Assembly: GCF_000527175.1 (NCBI RefSeq)
Contig: NZ_AZUR01000001.1
Coordinates: forward strand, 3,311,001 to 3,375,000
Length of the DNA: 64,000 nucleotides
Origin: Pseudogulbenkiania sp. MAI-1
Lineage (GTDB): Bacteria; Pseudomonadota; Gammaproteobacteria; Burkholderiales; Chromobacteriaceae
Direction of reading: 5' to 3'
A program made the position numbers and the translations under genes. The notes under the pieces were generated by a model. That model did no database searches and was not told the origin of the DNA. It saw nothing but the letters and a program-made list of their open reading frames with translations. Below, one piece after another: positions 41,133 to 49,831 of the stretch. How positions within the stretch are numbered: position 1 is the first letter of the stretch; the number at the start of each line of letters is the position of its first letter.

Positions 41133-42299
41133 TTAGTGAATCTCCGAGCGGTTGGGGGTAAAGCTCTCCCACTCGCCGCAGGCCGGGCAATGCCAGAAGA
41201 AGGCGCGCGAACGGAAATTGCAGCATTTGCAACGATGCACGGTCAGCCGCTGGGCGTGCTTGAACACCAAGGCGCGGATGACTTCGGCGTCGAGGCGCCC
41301 TTCCGGCGTCAGCCCGTCCATCTGCGACTCGATCAGCCGGTACACCCCGTTCAGGCTGGGGCGCGCATGTACCGCTTCGCGCGCCGCTTCCAGCGCGCGG
41401 GCCTCGCCCTCGTAGGTAGCGACCTTCTGGTACAGCAAGTCGGTCAGCTCCAATTGCGGGAAGGTTTTCTGGTAGCCGCGCAACAGCGCGATCCCTTCGC
41501 CCGGCTTGCCGAGCTTCTCGTAGGCGTCGAACAGCCGCTCGGCGGCCATCGACAGGTATTCGAAGTTCTGCTTCTCGATGCCCTGCCAGGCGGCGATGGC
41601 CTCTTCCAGCCGGCCTTCGGCGAACTCGATGTCGCCCAGGATCAGACTGGCACGCACGCATTTACGGTTGGCCGCCAGCGCCTCGACGACGTGGCGTCGT
41701 GCCTCGGCATAGTTGGACTTGTACAACTCGCCCTGAGCCAGCTCGCAGTGGTATTGCGCCACCTCGTGCTGGTAAGAATGGGCGTCGCTGCGCAATTCCC
41801 TGGCCGTGGCGATGGCCTTTTCCCAGTCGCGGTCCTGCTGGTAGATATCGAGCAGTTGGCGGCGCGCCGCCAGGCCCATGTTGCCATCCAACAGCTTGAG
41901 CAGGATTTCCTCGGCACGGTCGACCAGCCCAGCCTTGCGGAAGTCCTGCGCCAGTTCGAAGCGCACCGCGTCACGCTGTTCCGACGGCAGGTCGGTCGAT
42001 TCCAGCATCTGCTGGTGCAGCCGGATGGCGCGGTCGTTCTCGCCGCGCTTGCGGTAGAGCTTGCCCAGGGTCAGCGGCAGCTCCTGCACCGCCGGTTGTT
42101 GCCGGGCCACTTCGGCCAAGGCCTTGACCGCCCCGCCGCTGTCCTCTTCCACCAGCGCATCCAGGCCGCGGAAGAATCCGGCCGGCACTTCCTTGGCCTG
42201 CCTCAGCACCGAGCGCATGTCGACGCGCGCCGCCAGCCAGCCCAGCGCAAAAAAGGCGGGGAACAGCAGCAACCACCACAGATCGAGCTCCAAGGCCAT
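41133..42299 (-). CDS. lapB: LPS assembly protein B (YciM-type TPR protein)
   Basis: 388 residues. An N-terminal membrane anchor (LWWLLLFPAFFALGWLAA) precedes a run of TPR helices. The C-terminal rubredoxin-like metal site is C-K-C-C followed about 15 residues later by C-P-A-C (HRCKCCNF, HCPACGEW). In enterobacteria LapB recruits LpxC to FtsH for degradation and so limits LPS synthesis. It follows lapA by 65 bp, the standard pair. Confidence 0.95.
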   Translation of the reverse strand: MALELDLWWLLLFPAFFALGWLAARVDMRSVLRQAKEVPAGFFRGLDALVEEDSGGAVKALAEVARQQPAVQELPLTLGKLYRKRGENDRAIRLHQQMLESTDLPSEQRDAVRFELAQDFRKAGLVDRAEEILLKLLDGNMGLAARRQLLDIYQQDRDWEKAIATARELRSDAHSYQHEVAQYHCELAQGELYKSNYAEARRHVVEALAANRKCVRASLILGDIEFAEGRLEEAIAAWQGIEKQNFEYLSMAAERLFDAYEKLGKPGEGIALLRGYQKTFPQLELTDLLYQKVATYEGEARALEAAREAVHARPSLNGVYRLIESQMDGLTPEGRLDAEVIRALVFKHAQRLTVHRCKCCNFRSRAFFWHCPACGEWESFTPNRSEIH

Positions 42300-42364
42300 C
42301 CTTTCACTTCAACGACAAAAATACCGCTGCCGCCCGGAAGGGCGGCAGCTGGCAAAGGCAAACA

Positions 42365-42658
42365 TCAATCGGCCAACGCGTCACTGGGGTCGTGGACCAC
42401 TCGCGGTGACGGCGGCCGGTTGCGCAATTCTTTTTTCAGCAGCGACAGCTGGCGGCGCAGGCGCAGGTAGTAGGACAAGGTTGCCAGCAGACCGACAGCT
42501 GCGCCGGCAATGAAGAACACCAGCAGAAACACGATCAGCGGCGCGCTCCAGACCTGTCCGAAGAACAGCTTGAAATCGACCGGATGGCTGTTTTGCACCG
42601 TCACGGCGATCAAGAGCACCAACAGGACAAGTTCGATGATACGCAGCACGTAGCGCAT
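42365..42658 (-). CDS. lapA: LapA-family membrane protein (DUF1049)
   Basis: 97 residues with two membrane helices (about 5-22, IIELVLLVLLIAVTVQNS; about 40-62, LIVFLLVFFIAGAAVGLLA) and a basic coiled C-terminus. The VQN after the first helix is the family mark. LapA works with LapB in LPS assembly. Its N-terminal 131-bp upstream gap holds the ihfB terminator, so lapAB probably has its own promoter. Confidence 0.92.
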   Translation of the reverse strand: MRYVLRIIELVLLVLLIAVTVQNSHPVDFKLFFGQVWSAPLIVFLLVFFIAGAAVGLLATLSYYLRLRRQLSLLKKELRNRPPSPRVVHDPSDALAD

Positions 42659-42728
42659 GGTTTCTCGCGAGATAAAGTGAGCCGGAGTGCAAGTTTAAAC
42701 GATTGGCTGACACAACCCAAGCCGCCAA

Positions 42729-42757
42729 GAAAAAAGCGCCGCAGGCAGCGGCGCTTT
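42729..42757 (-). terminator. Intrinsic terminator after ihfB
   Basis: Stem AAAGCGCCGC/GCGGCGCTTT with a 5-base loop. On the minus strand a T-run follows. It lies 32 bp past the ihfB stop. Confidence 0.8.
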
Positions 42758-42788
42758 GCTTGAGCGGTAAGGCGGCAAGGGCAGGCAC

Positions 42789-43103
42789 TCAGACCTGCTC
42801 CTGGGCAAGCAGCGCGAGGTCGACCCGTTCGCGCAGTTCCTTGCCCGCCTTGAAATGCGGCACAAACTTCTCAGGAACCGAGACGCTGCTACCCGACTTG
42901 GGGTTGCGCCCGACCCGCGGCGGACGGTAGTTCAGATCGAAACTGCCGAAACCGCGGATCTCGATGCGCTGCCCGCTGGCCAGGCTGCCGGCCATCGCGT
43001 CCAGAATGGTCTTGACGGCCAGCTCAGCATCCTTGTAGACCAACTGAGAATTGCGCTCGGCAAGACGTTCCGCCAGCCTGGCAATCAGCTCAGATTTGGT
43101 CAT
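42789..43103 (-). CDS. ihfB: Integration host factor beta subunit
   Basis: 104 residues of the HU/IHF DNA-bending family. It begins MTKSELIARLAERLAERN and has the beta-ribbon arm RIEIRGFGSFDLNYRPPRVGRNPKSG with the intercalating proline. The MTKSELI start and SGSSVSVPEKFVPHFKAGKELRERV tail mark the beta subunit. It lies 7 bp downstream of rpsA, the conserved proteobacterial order. Confidence 0.96.
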   Translation of the reverse strand: MTKSELIARLAERLAERNSQLVYKDAELAVKTILDAMAGSLASGQRIEIRGFGSFDLNYRPPRVGRNPKSGSSVSVPEKFVPHFKAGKELRERVDLALLAQEQV

Positions 43104-43110
43104 GATGCCA

Positions 43111-44814
43111 TTACTCAGCGTTGTTGCCCGAAGACAGCTTGGCTTTCAGCAGGGCGCCCAGGCTGGTGGTACCAGCGCTGACGTTGGCGTCGCTGGCAGC
43201 CAGGGAGCGCAGGGCAGCGCCTTCTTCCTGGGCATCCTTGGCCTTGATGGACAGGCTGATGTTGCGGCTCTTGCGATCGATGGCGATGATCACGGCCTCA
43301 ACTTCGTCACCTTCCTTCAGGTGGGTGCGGATGTCTTCCACGCGGTCGCGGGAAACTTCGGAAGCGCGCAGGTAGCCTTCGACGTCACCGTCCAGCTGAA
43401 TCACGGCGCCCTTGGCGTCCAGCGACTTCACGGTACCCTTGACCAGAGCGCCCTTGTCGTTCATGGCAACGTAGTTGTTGAACGGATCGCCTTCGAGCTG
43501 CTTGATGCCCAGGGAGATACGCTCTTTTTCCACGTCGATGGACAGCACGACGGCTTCAACCTCGTCACCCTTCTTGAACTTGCGCACGGCTTCTTCGCCA
43601 GCTTCGCTCCAGGACAGGTCGGACAGGTGAACCAGGCCGTCGATGCCGCCCGGCAGACCGACGAACACGCCGAAGTCGGTGATCGACTTGATGGCGCCGA
43701 CCAGCTTGTCGCCCTTCTTGTAGGTCGCAGCGAAATCGTCCCACGGGTTGGCCATGCACTGCTTCATGCCGAGGCTGATACGGCGGCGGTCTTCGTCGAT
43801 CTCGAGGATCATGACTTCGACTTCGTCGCCAACCTGAACCACCTTGGACGGGTGTACGTTCTTGTTGGTCCAGTCCATTTCGGACACGTGCACCAGACCT
43901 TCGATGCCCTGTTCGATTTCAACGAACGCACCGTAGTCGGTCAGGTTGGTCACCTTGCCGAACAGGCGGGTACCGGACGGGTAGCGGCGGGACAGACCCA
44001 CCCACGGATCGTCGCCCAGCTGCTTGAGGCCCAGCGAAACGCGGTTCTTTTCCTGGTCGAACTTGAGGACCTTGGCTTCGACTTCGTCGCCCACGGCCAG
44101 CACCTCGGACGGGTGCTTGACGCGGCGCCAGGCCAGGTCGGTGATGTGCAGCAGGCCGTCGATGCCGCCCAGGTCAACGAACGCACCGTAGTCGGTGATG
44201 TTCTTGACGATACCCTTGACCACGGCGCCTTCGCACAGGGTTTCCAGCAGAGCCTTGCGCTCTTCGCCCAGGGTTTCTTCCAGCACGGCGCGGCGGGATA
44301 CCACCACGTTGTTGCGCTTGCGGTCCAGCTTGATGACCTTGAATTCGACTTGCTTGCCTTCGTACGGGGTGGTGTCTTTCACCGGACGTACGTCAACCAG
44401 GGAGCCCGGCAGGAAGGCGCGGATGCCGTTGACCATAACGGTCAGACCACCCTTGACCTTGCCGCTGATCAGGCCGGACATGATGGTGCCGGCTTCCAGG
44501 GCTTCTTCCAGCTCGATCCAAGCGGCCAGGCGCTTGGCTTTTTCGCGCGACAGCTTGGTTTCGCCGAAGCCGTTTTCCAGGGCGTCGATGGCCACGGTAA
44601 CGAAATCGCCGATGGCGACTTCGACTTCGCCCTTGTCGTTCTTGAACTCGTCGACGCTGATCAGGGACTCGGATTTGAGGCCGGCGTTGACGGTTACGAA
44701 GTTGGAATCAACGGCAACGACTTCGGCCGTGATCACTTCGCCTACGCGCATGTCGTGAAGGGTGAGGCTTTCTTCGAACAGCTGGGCGAAGTTTTCCATA
44801 GCGAGGGTAGTCAT
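43111..44814 (-). CDS. rpsA: 30S ribosomal protein S1
   Basis: 567 residues with six S1 RNA-binding repeats. The first two are divergent ribosome-binding ones; the later repeats show GLVHVSEMDW and DGLVHLSDLSW. It anchors mRNA to the 30S subunit. The start is either MTTLAMENF at 44814 or the internal MENFAQLFEE; neither has a strong Shine-Dalgarno, as is usual for rpsA, which is autoregulated through its leader. The 90-bp leader contains a GCATGCC/GGCATGC hairpin. Confidence 0.97.
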   Translation of the reverse strand: MTTLAMENFAQLFEESLTLHDMRVGEVITAEVVAVDSNFVTVNAGLKSESLISVDEFKNDKGEVEVAIGDFVTVAIDALENGFGETKLSREKAKRLAAWIELEEALEAGTIMSGLISGKVKGGLTVMVNGIRAFLPGSLVDVRPVKDTTPYEGKQVEFKVIKLDRKRNNVVVSRRAVLEETLGEERKALLETLCEGAVVKGIVKNITDYGAFVDLGGIDGLLHITDLAWRRVKHPSEVLAVGDEVEAKVLKFDQEKNRVSLGLKQLGDDPWVGLSRRYPSGTRLFGKVTNLTDYGAFVEIEQGIEGLVHVSEMDWTNKNVHPSKVVQVGDEVEVMILEIDEDRRRISLGMKQCMANPWDDFAATYKKGDKLVGAIKSITDFGVFVGLPGGIDGLVHLSDLSWSEAGEEAVRKFKKGDEVEAVVLSIDVEKERISLGIKQLEGDPFNNYVAMNDKGALVKGTVKSLDAKGAVIQLDGDVEGYLRASEVSRDRVEDIRTHLKEGDEVEAVIIAIDRKSRNISLSIKAKDAQEEGAALRSLAASDANVSAGTTSLGALLKAKLSSGNNAE

Positions 44815-44904
44815 TAAGATTACTCACACGTGCATGCCTTGCGGCATGCGGGTTAGTGGTTGAGATAAGGTCTTTGCACCGTGGCAAAGACGGGGCCAAA
44901 AAAA

Positions 44905-45573
44905 TCAGAGGCCGGAGACCTGTCGCTCCTTGAACCACCGCACGACTGCATCGACTGCTTGGTCGATCGTCAGCTCCGTGGTATCAAGCAGTTTGGCATC
45001 CGGCTCTTGTCGCAGGGGGGCGACCGTTCGGGCGGCATCGCGCGCGTCGCGATCGACTATGTCCTGCTTAATCTTTTGGAGGTTAGCAGATTCCCCCTTG
45101 TCGATCAACTGCTTATAGCGCCGGCGGGCACGCTCGTCGGCGCTGGCGGTCAGGAAAACCTTGAGCGTGGCGGTCGGGAACACCACCGAGCCCATGTCGC
45201 GGCCGTCGGTGACCAGGCCGGGCGCCAGGCGGAAGGCGCGCTGGCGTTCGAGCAAGGCCGCGCGCACCGCCGGCAGCGCGCCGACGCGCGAGGCGCCCAT
45301 GCCGACGTCCTCGCCGCGGATGGCGTCGCCGGCATCCTCGCCCTCGAGCCAGACCGTGCCGTCGGAAAACTCAGCCGGCAGGTGGCGAGCCGCCTCGGCC
45401 AGCGCCGCCTCGTCGTCCAGGGCAATGCCGCGGCGTAGAGCGAGCAGGGCCACCAGCCGGTAGAGCGAGCCGGAATCGAGATAGTGGAAGCCGAGCTGGG
45501 CGGCCACCAGCGCGGCCACGGTACCCTTGCCGGAGGCGGAGGGTCCGTCGATGGTGATGACGGGTACGGTCAT
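44905..45573 (-). CDS. cmk: Cytidylate kinase
   Basis: 222 residues. It phosphorylates CMP and dCMP. P-loop ITIDGPSASGKGTVA at the N-terminus, DSGSLYRLVAL nucleotide site, and GRDMGSVVFPTATLKVFLTAS lid region. It sits directly upstream of rpsA, a conserved pair, probably co-transcribed across the 90-bp gap. Confidence 0.96.
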   Translation of the reverse strand: MTVPVITIDGPSASGKGTVAALVAAQLGFHYLDSGSLYRLVALLALRRGIALDDEAALAEAARHLPAEFSDGTVWLEGEDAGDAIRGEDVGMGASRVGALPAVRAALLERQRAFRLAPGLVTDGRDMGSVVFPTATLKVFLTASADERARRRYKQLIDKGESANLQKIKQDIVDRDARDAARTVAPLRQEPDAKLLDTTELTIDQAVDAVVRWFKERQVSGL

Positions 45574-45790
45574 GTCGAGAAAAACCTGAGCTGATAAGGC
45601 CGGCCGAAGCGGACCTGAAAAAAGGGTTTATTCTAGCGCAGCCGACACCCGGCCGGGGCGCTGGCACGACACGAAGAGCGCAACGGTTTGCCTAGACCGT
45701 GGCGGCGCGGGTACAGTGGAGTGCAAAACATGGCATGCCCCCGCGGCAATGCCGCGATGACCCAGACCGAACCGTTCAAGAATCCGACCC

Positions 45791-47080
45791 ATGGAACAGC
45801 TGCATCTTTCGCCCTCCCCCCGCCTGTCCGGCACCATCCGCCTGCCCGGCTCCAAGAGCATTTCCAACCGCACCCTGCTGCTGGCCGCACTGGCCGAGGG
45901 CAAGACGCTGGTGCGCGAGCTGCTCGACTCCGACGACATCCGCTACATGCTGGGCGCACTGCGGCTGTTGGGTGTCGGCATCGAGCAGGTCGGCGATAGC
46001 CGCGACTTCGTGGTGCACGGCGTGGGCGGCGCGTTTCCGGTGAAACAGGCCGAGCTGTTCCTCGGCAACGCCGGCACCGCCTTCCGTCCGCTGACCGCGG
46101 CGCTGGCGCTGATGCAGGGCGAGTACCAGCTCTCGGGCGTTGCGCGCATGCACGAGCGCCCGATCGGCGACCTGGTCGATGCCCTGCGGGTGGCCGGCGC
46201 CGACATCCGCTACCTCGGCAACGAAGGCTTCCCGCCGCTGGCCATCTCCCCGGCGACGATTGACGCCGGCCGGGTGATCCCGGTCAAGGGCAACGTCTCC
46301 AGCCAGTTCCTCACCGCGCTGCTGATGGCGCTGCCGCTGACCGGCGAGGCGGTGACCATCGAGGTAGTCGGCGAGCTGATTTCCAAACCCTATATCGAGA
46401 TCACCCTCAATCTGATGGCGCGCTTCGGCGTCACCGTCGAGCGCCAGGGCTGGCAGCGCTTCACCATCGCCGCCGGGCAGAGCTACCTCTCGCCGGGCGA
46501 GATCCACGTCGAGGGCGACGCCTCCAGCGCCTCGTATTTCCTCGCCGCCGGGGCCATCGCCGGCGGGCCGGTGCGGGTGGAGGGTGTCGGCCGCGACAGC
46601 ATCCAGGGCGACGTGAAGTTCGCCGACACGCTGCGCGAGATGGGGGCCGTCATCAGCATGGGCGACAACTGGATCGAAGCCAGCGCCCCGGCGGACGGCC
46701 TCAAGGCGCTCGACGTCGACCTCAACCACATCCCCGATGCCGCGATGACCATCGCCGTGGCGGCGCTGGCGGCCGACGGCACCACCACCATCCGCAACGT
46801 GGAAAGCTGGCGCGTCAAGGAAACCGACCGCCTGTCCGCCATGGCCACCGAACTGCGCAAGGTCGGCGCCACGGTGGAGGAAGGCCGCGACTACATCCGC
46901 ATCATCCCGCCGGCCGCGCTGACGCCCAACGCCGAGATCGACACCTACGACGACCACCGCATGGCGATGTGCTTCTCGCTGGTGGCGCTGATGGGCACGC
47001 CGGTGGTGATCAACGATCCCAAGTGCGTCGCCAAGACCTTCCCCGACTACTTCGAGGTACTGGCCTCGCTGACACGCTGA
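45791..47080 (+). CDS. aroA: 3-phosphoshikimate 1-carboxyvinyltransferase (EPSP synthase)
   Basis: 429 residues. It joins shikimate 3-phosphate and PEP in aromatic amino-acid synthesis. Motifs: LPGSKSISNRTLLLAALA, LGNAGTAFRPLTAALAL and RVKETDRLSAMATELRK, with YDDHRMAMCFSLVAL near the end. This is the class I (glyphosate-sensitive) pattern. Divergent from cmk with a 217-bp gap. tyrA lies 1 kb downstream on the other strand, so aromatic synthesis genes are loosely grouped. Confidence 0.97.
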   Translation: MEQLHLSPSPRLSGTIRLPGSKSISNRTLLLAALAEGKTLVRELLDSDDIRYMLGALRLLGVGIEQVGDSRDFVVHGVGGAFPVKQAELFLGNAGTAFRPLTAALALMQGEYQLSGVARMHERPIGDLVDALRVAGADIRYLGNEGFPPLAISPATIDAGRVIPVKGNVSSQFLTALLMALPLTGEAVTIEVVGELISKPYIEITLNLMARFGVTVERQGWQRFTIAAGQSYLSPGEIHVEGDASSASYFLAAGAIAGGPVRVEGVGRDSIQGDVKFADTLREMGAVISMGDNWIEASAPADGLKALDVDLNHIPDAAMTIAVAALAADGTTTIRNVESWRVKETDRLSAMATELRKVGATVEEGRDYIRIIPPAALTPNAEIDTYDDHRMAMCFSLVALMGTPVVINDPKCVAKTFPDYFEVLASLTR

Positions 47081-47101
47081 GTGCCCGATCCCCCGATGCG
47101 G

Positions 47102-47130
47102 AAAGCGCCCGGATTCCGGGCGCTTTTTTT
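47102..47130 (+). terminator. Intrinsic terminator after aroA
   Basis: Perfect stem AAAGCGCCCGGA/TCCGGGCGCTTT followed by T6, 22 bp past the stop. Confidence 0.9.
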
Positions 47131-47206
47131 ACGTCATAACAGCACATGTTGTTATCAACCATCAAATCGATGACAATATGTTGATCAAAATTGTCCAGCC
47201 CGCACC

Positions 47207-47635
47207 ATGACCGACTTCTTCTCCCTGCGCCGCGAATTCATGCAGCGCTTCGATCTGACCCCGCCCGAACAGCCCACGCCGCGGCCGGAAGACCTGGCGC
47301 TGTGGGAAACCATGCTGCGCGAGGAATTGGCCGAGTTCTGGCAGGCGCTCGCCGAGTACCGGGCCCTGGACGGCGCGGACGAGGAGGAACGCATCCGACG
47401 CATGGCCGAGCTCGCCGCCGAAGGGGTGGATGTGATGAACGTGATGACCGGGCTGCTGCTGTCGCAGGGGCTGCCGGTGGCCGAGATGGCACGGGAAATC
47501 CACGCCGCCAACCTGCGCAAATGTGTCGACGGCCAAGTGCGGCGGCGTGCCGACGGCAAGATCTTGAAGCCGGACGGCTGGCAGCCGGCCGACAAGGAAG
47601 GGGTGATCCGCGCCGCGTTGCCCACCGGGCGCTAG
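47207..47635 (+). CDS. MazG/HisE-like nucleotide pyrophosphohydrolase
   Basis: 142 residues of the all-alpha NTP pyrophosphatase superfamily. The metal-binding pattern is spread over two helices: MLREELAEFWQALAEY (E-E-x-x-E type) and LAAEGVDVMNVMTGLLL (E-x-x-D type). C-terminal AANLRKCVDGQVRRRADGKILKPDGW resembles the phosphoribosyl-ATP pyrophosphohydrolase-like proteins of unknown substrate. It may cleave non-canonical nucleotides. The 3' end overlaps the convergent YaiI gene by 4 bp. Confidence 0.78.
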   Translation: MTDFFSLRREFMQRFDLTPPEQPTPRPEDLALWETMLREELAEFWQALAEYRALDGADEEERIRRMAELAAEGVDVMNVMTGLLLSQGLPVAEMAREIHAANLRKCVDGQVRRRADGKILKPDGWQPADKEGVIRAALPTGR

Positions 47636-48078
47636 CGGCGCTTCACCAGCAGCCGGTCGAGCTGGGCGGCGAAGGCCTGTCGCTCGCGCTGACCGAAGGC
47701 CGCCGGCCCGCCGGTCACGATGCCGCTATCACGCAGCTCGGTCATGAAATTACGCAGCGCCAGCGCCTCACGGATGCTGGCGTCACTGTACAACTCGCCG
47801 CGCGGGTTGAGCGCCAACGCTCCGCGCTCGACGACCTGGGCCGCCAAAGGAATGTCCGCCGTCACCACCAGATCGCCGACCTGCACCTGCTGCGCGATGT
47901 AGTTGTCAGCCACGTCGAATCCGGACGGCACCTGCACCGCGCGGATATGTGGCGATGGCGGCGTGGCCAACGCCCGGTTGGCCACCAGTACCAGTGGCGT
48001 AGCGGTCCGGTCTGCGGCGCGGTACAGGATGTCCTTGATCACCGCCGGACAGGCATCGGCATCCACCCAGATCGTCAT
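47632..48078 (-). CDS. YaiI/YqxD-family protein (DUF188, PIN-like)
   Basis: 148 residues. It starts MTIWVDADACPAVIKDIL, the family signature with paired aspartates. VVTADIPLAAQVVERGALALNPRGELY follows, and a tail with MTELRDSGIVTGGPAAFGQRERQAFAAQLDR. Structural relatives are PIN-like nucleases but no activity is established. GGAGG 7 bases before the ATG fixes this start; the longer frame to 48282 is tyrA in another frame. Confidence 0.92.
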   Translation of the reverse strand: MTIWVDADACPAVIKDILYRAADRTATPLVLVANRALATPPSPHIRAVQVPSGFDVADNYIAQQVQVGDLVVTADIPLAAQVVERGALALNPRGELYSDASIREALALRNFMTELRDSGIVTGGPAAFGQRERQAFAAQLDRLLVKRR

Positions 48079-48098
48079 GATCTTTCCTCCAGCACAGC

Positions 48099-48983
48099 CT
48101 AACCCTGGCGCACGAAGCGCTGGTTCCACGCCACGCGCGCCGCGCGCGCCGTGTCGAACACCTCGGCCAGCCCCTCGCCGTCCCCCGCCGCGAGCAGGGC
48201 CTGCAGCCGGTCGAGCGCCGCACGATAAGCATCGAGCTCCATCAGCAGCGCGTCGCGGTTGGCCAGGCTGATGTCGCGCCACATTTCCGGGTGGCTGCCG
48301 GCGATGCGGGTGAAGTCGCGGAAACCGGTAGCGGCGAAGTCGAAGCAGCGCGCGGCGTCGTCCTTGCCGGCGATCATGTCGACGTAGGCGAAGGCCAAGA
48401 GGTGCGGCAGGTGGCTGACCGCAGCGAATACGGCGTCATGCTCGGCCGCGCTCATCACGTGCACCTTGGCGCCGCAGGCCTGCCACAAGCGGCTCACCTG
48501 TTCGCTGGCGTCGGCGCTGGTTTCGGCCAGCGGCGTCAGCACCACCTTGCGGTTCTCGTACAGGCCGTACTGGGCGGCGGTGGCGCCGGACAGGTCGGAA
48601 CCGGCGATCGGATGCGCCGGCACGCAGCGCGCCAGCTGGTTCGGCAGGTGCTGGCGGAACAGCGCAACCACGTCGCTCTTGGTGCTGCCGGCGTCGGTGA
48701 CGATCGTGTGCGCCGGCAGGGTGTCGGCCATGGCCGCCAGCAGCGCGCCCATCTGCCCGACCGGCGTGGCCAGCAGCACCATGTCGGCCTGCTGTACCGC
48801 CGCGCCCGGATCCTGGCTGATCTCGTCGACCACCCCCAGCTGCAGCGCGCGCTGCAGGTTGTCCAGCGTGCGGCCGACGCCGATCACGCGCTCGACCAGG
48901 CCGGCGCGCTTGAGCGCCAGCGCGAAAGAGCCGCCGATCAGACCGACTCCGACCACCACCAAGGTCCTGATGCCTTGCTGCAC
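48099..48983 (-). CDS. tyrA: Prephenate dehydrogenase
   Basis: 294 residues. It converts prephenate to 4-hydroxyphenylpyruvate in tyrosine synthesis. N-terminal NAD loop VVGVGLIGGSFALALKRAG, then DAGSTKSDVV and VPAHPIAGSDLSGATAAQYGLYENRKVVLTP with the catalytic histidine region, and AVSHLPHLLAFAYVD. It is monofunctional, without a chorismate mutase domain. GTG start at 48983 with GGGGA 5-7 bases upstream. The 405-bp gap upstream (48984-49388) is mostly a MITE-like element. Confidence 0.94.
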   Translation of the reverse strand: MQQGIRTLVVVGVGLIGGSFALALKRAGLVERVIGVGRTLDNLQRALQLGVVDEISQDPGAAVQQADMVLLATPVGQMGALLAAMADTLPAHTIVTDAGSTKSDVVALFRQHLPNQLARCVPAHPIAGSDLSGATAAQYGLYENRKVVLTPLAETSADASEQVSRLWQACGAKVHVMSAAEHDAVFAAVSHLPHLLAFAYVDMIAGKDDAARCFDFAATGFRDFTRIAGSHPEMWRDISLANRDALLMELDAYRAALDRLQALLAAGDGEGLAEVFDTARAARVAWNQRFVRQG

Positions 48984-49048
48984 CGTTTTTCCCCTTCAAC
49001 CCGGCAAGGCCACCCCGGCAGGCCGGCGCGGCGCATGAACTATCGGAA

Positions 49049-49314
49049 GAGCCTGTTCAAGGTCTTTTTTCGACTGCGCTGGCCCGGCAAATGGCCAGAT
49101 GCTAGGCGGACGGCGCAGACCTTAGTCATTCTAAGGTCAAGACGTCCAACACCGCAGCTGGCTGTTTGCCGGGCCAGCCCTTCGGGGCCGGGTACTGCCA
49201 GCGCATCGCGTTGTCGTTCGTCCCTGGCAGTGAATGACACTGCGGCGGGACTCTCTTCTCGCGCTGCATCCGGCAGAACCCGGCCGCAGCCGCAAAAAGA
49301 CCTTGAACAGGCTC
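49049..49314. mobile_element. MITE-like element with 30-bp terminal inverted repeats
   Basis: 266 bp. The left end GAGCCTGTTCAAGGTCTTTT and the inverse of the right end agree over about 28 of 30 positions (the right end adds GCGGCTGCGG where the left has TCGACTGCG). No open frame of a transposase. The interior contains a second inverted pair, CTGGCCCGGCAAATGGCC with GTTTGCCGGGCCAG. No clear target duplication. It lies between divergent tyrA and the DUF4936 gene. Confidence 0.75.
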
Positions 49315-49388
49315 TAAAGGGTCTATCATAAGCGATTTTGCGGCACGGCTGCCGGCCCGTAGCCGATCCACTGCACAGGGAGAACACG

Positions 49389-49691
49389 ATGACACATGCG
49401 CTGTACCTGTACTACAAGGTGGCCGGCTTCGACGCCGACCTGCACCGGCGTCTCTTGGCGCTGCAGCAGGAACTGGGCGCCCGCTGCGGGGTGACGGCGC
49501 GGCTGCTGCGCCGACGCGACGATCCGTCCACCTGGATGGAAGTGTACGAGGGCATCGTCGATGACACGGCGTTCGCCGCCGCGCTGGTCGAGGCGGAGCA
49601 GCGCCACGGCATCAGCGCGCTGGTCGGTGCGCGCCATGCCGAGTGGTTTCAGCCGTTCGATGGGGTGGATGGCACGCTGGAGAGAAGCTGA
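49389..49691 (+). CDS. DUF4936-family protein
   Basis: 100 residues, a ferredoxin-like-fold small protein typical of betaproteobacteria: ALYLYYKV strand, LHRRLLALQQELGARCGVTARLLRR, TWMEVYEGI, and HAEWFQPF at the end. Function unknown. GGGAG lies 8 bases before the ATG. The MITE-like element ends 75 bp upstream, so the element may carry or displace its promoter. Confidence 0.8.
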   Translation: MTHALYLYYKVAGFDADLHRRLLALQQELGARCGVTARLLRRRDDPSTWMEVYEGIVDDTAFAAALVEAEQRHGISALVGARHAEWFQPFDGVDGTLERS

Positions 49692-49764
49692 CGGATCTCT
49701 GCGTAATGCGGCAAGTTTCGACGACCTGCCACGGGCACCCTAAGCGCCGCGGCCTGCAAGCCAG

Positions 49765-49782
49765 CCCCCCCCCCCCCCCCCC
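49765..49782. repeat. Homopolymeric C tract (18 C)
   Basis: Eighteen consecutive C residues between the DUF4936 stop (49691) and the pabC stop (49832). In Neisseriales such tracts change length by slipped-strand mispairing. Here it is 3' of both flanking genes, so phase variation of either reading frame is not expected. Confidence 0.85.
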
Positions 49783-49831
49783 GGAAGAGTGCTCAATGCG
49801 GTGAAATGACCGCGGCTAGCCGCTCCGCCAC

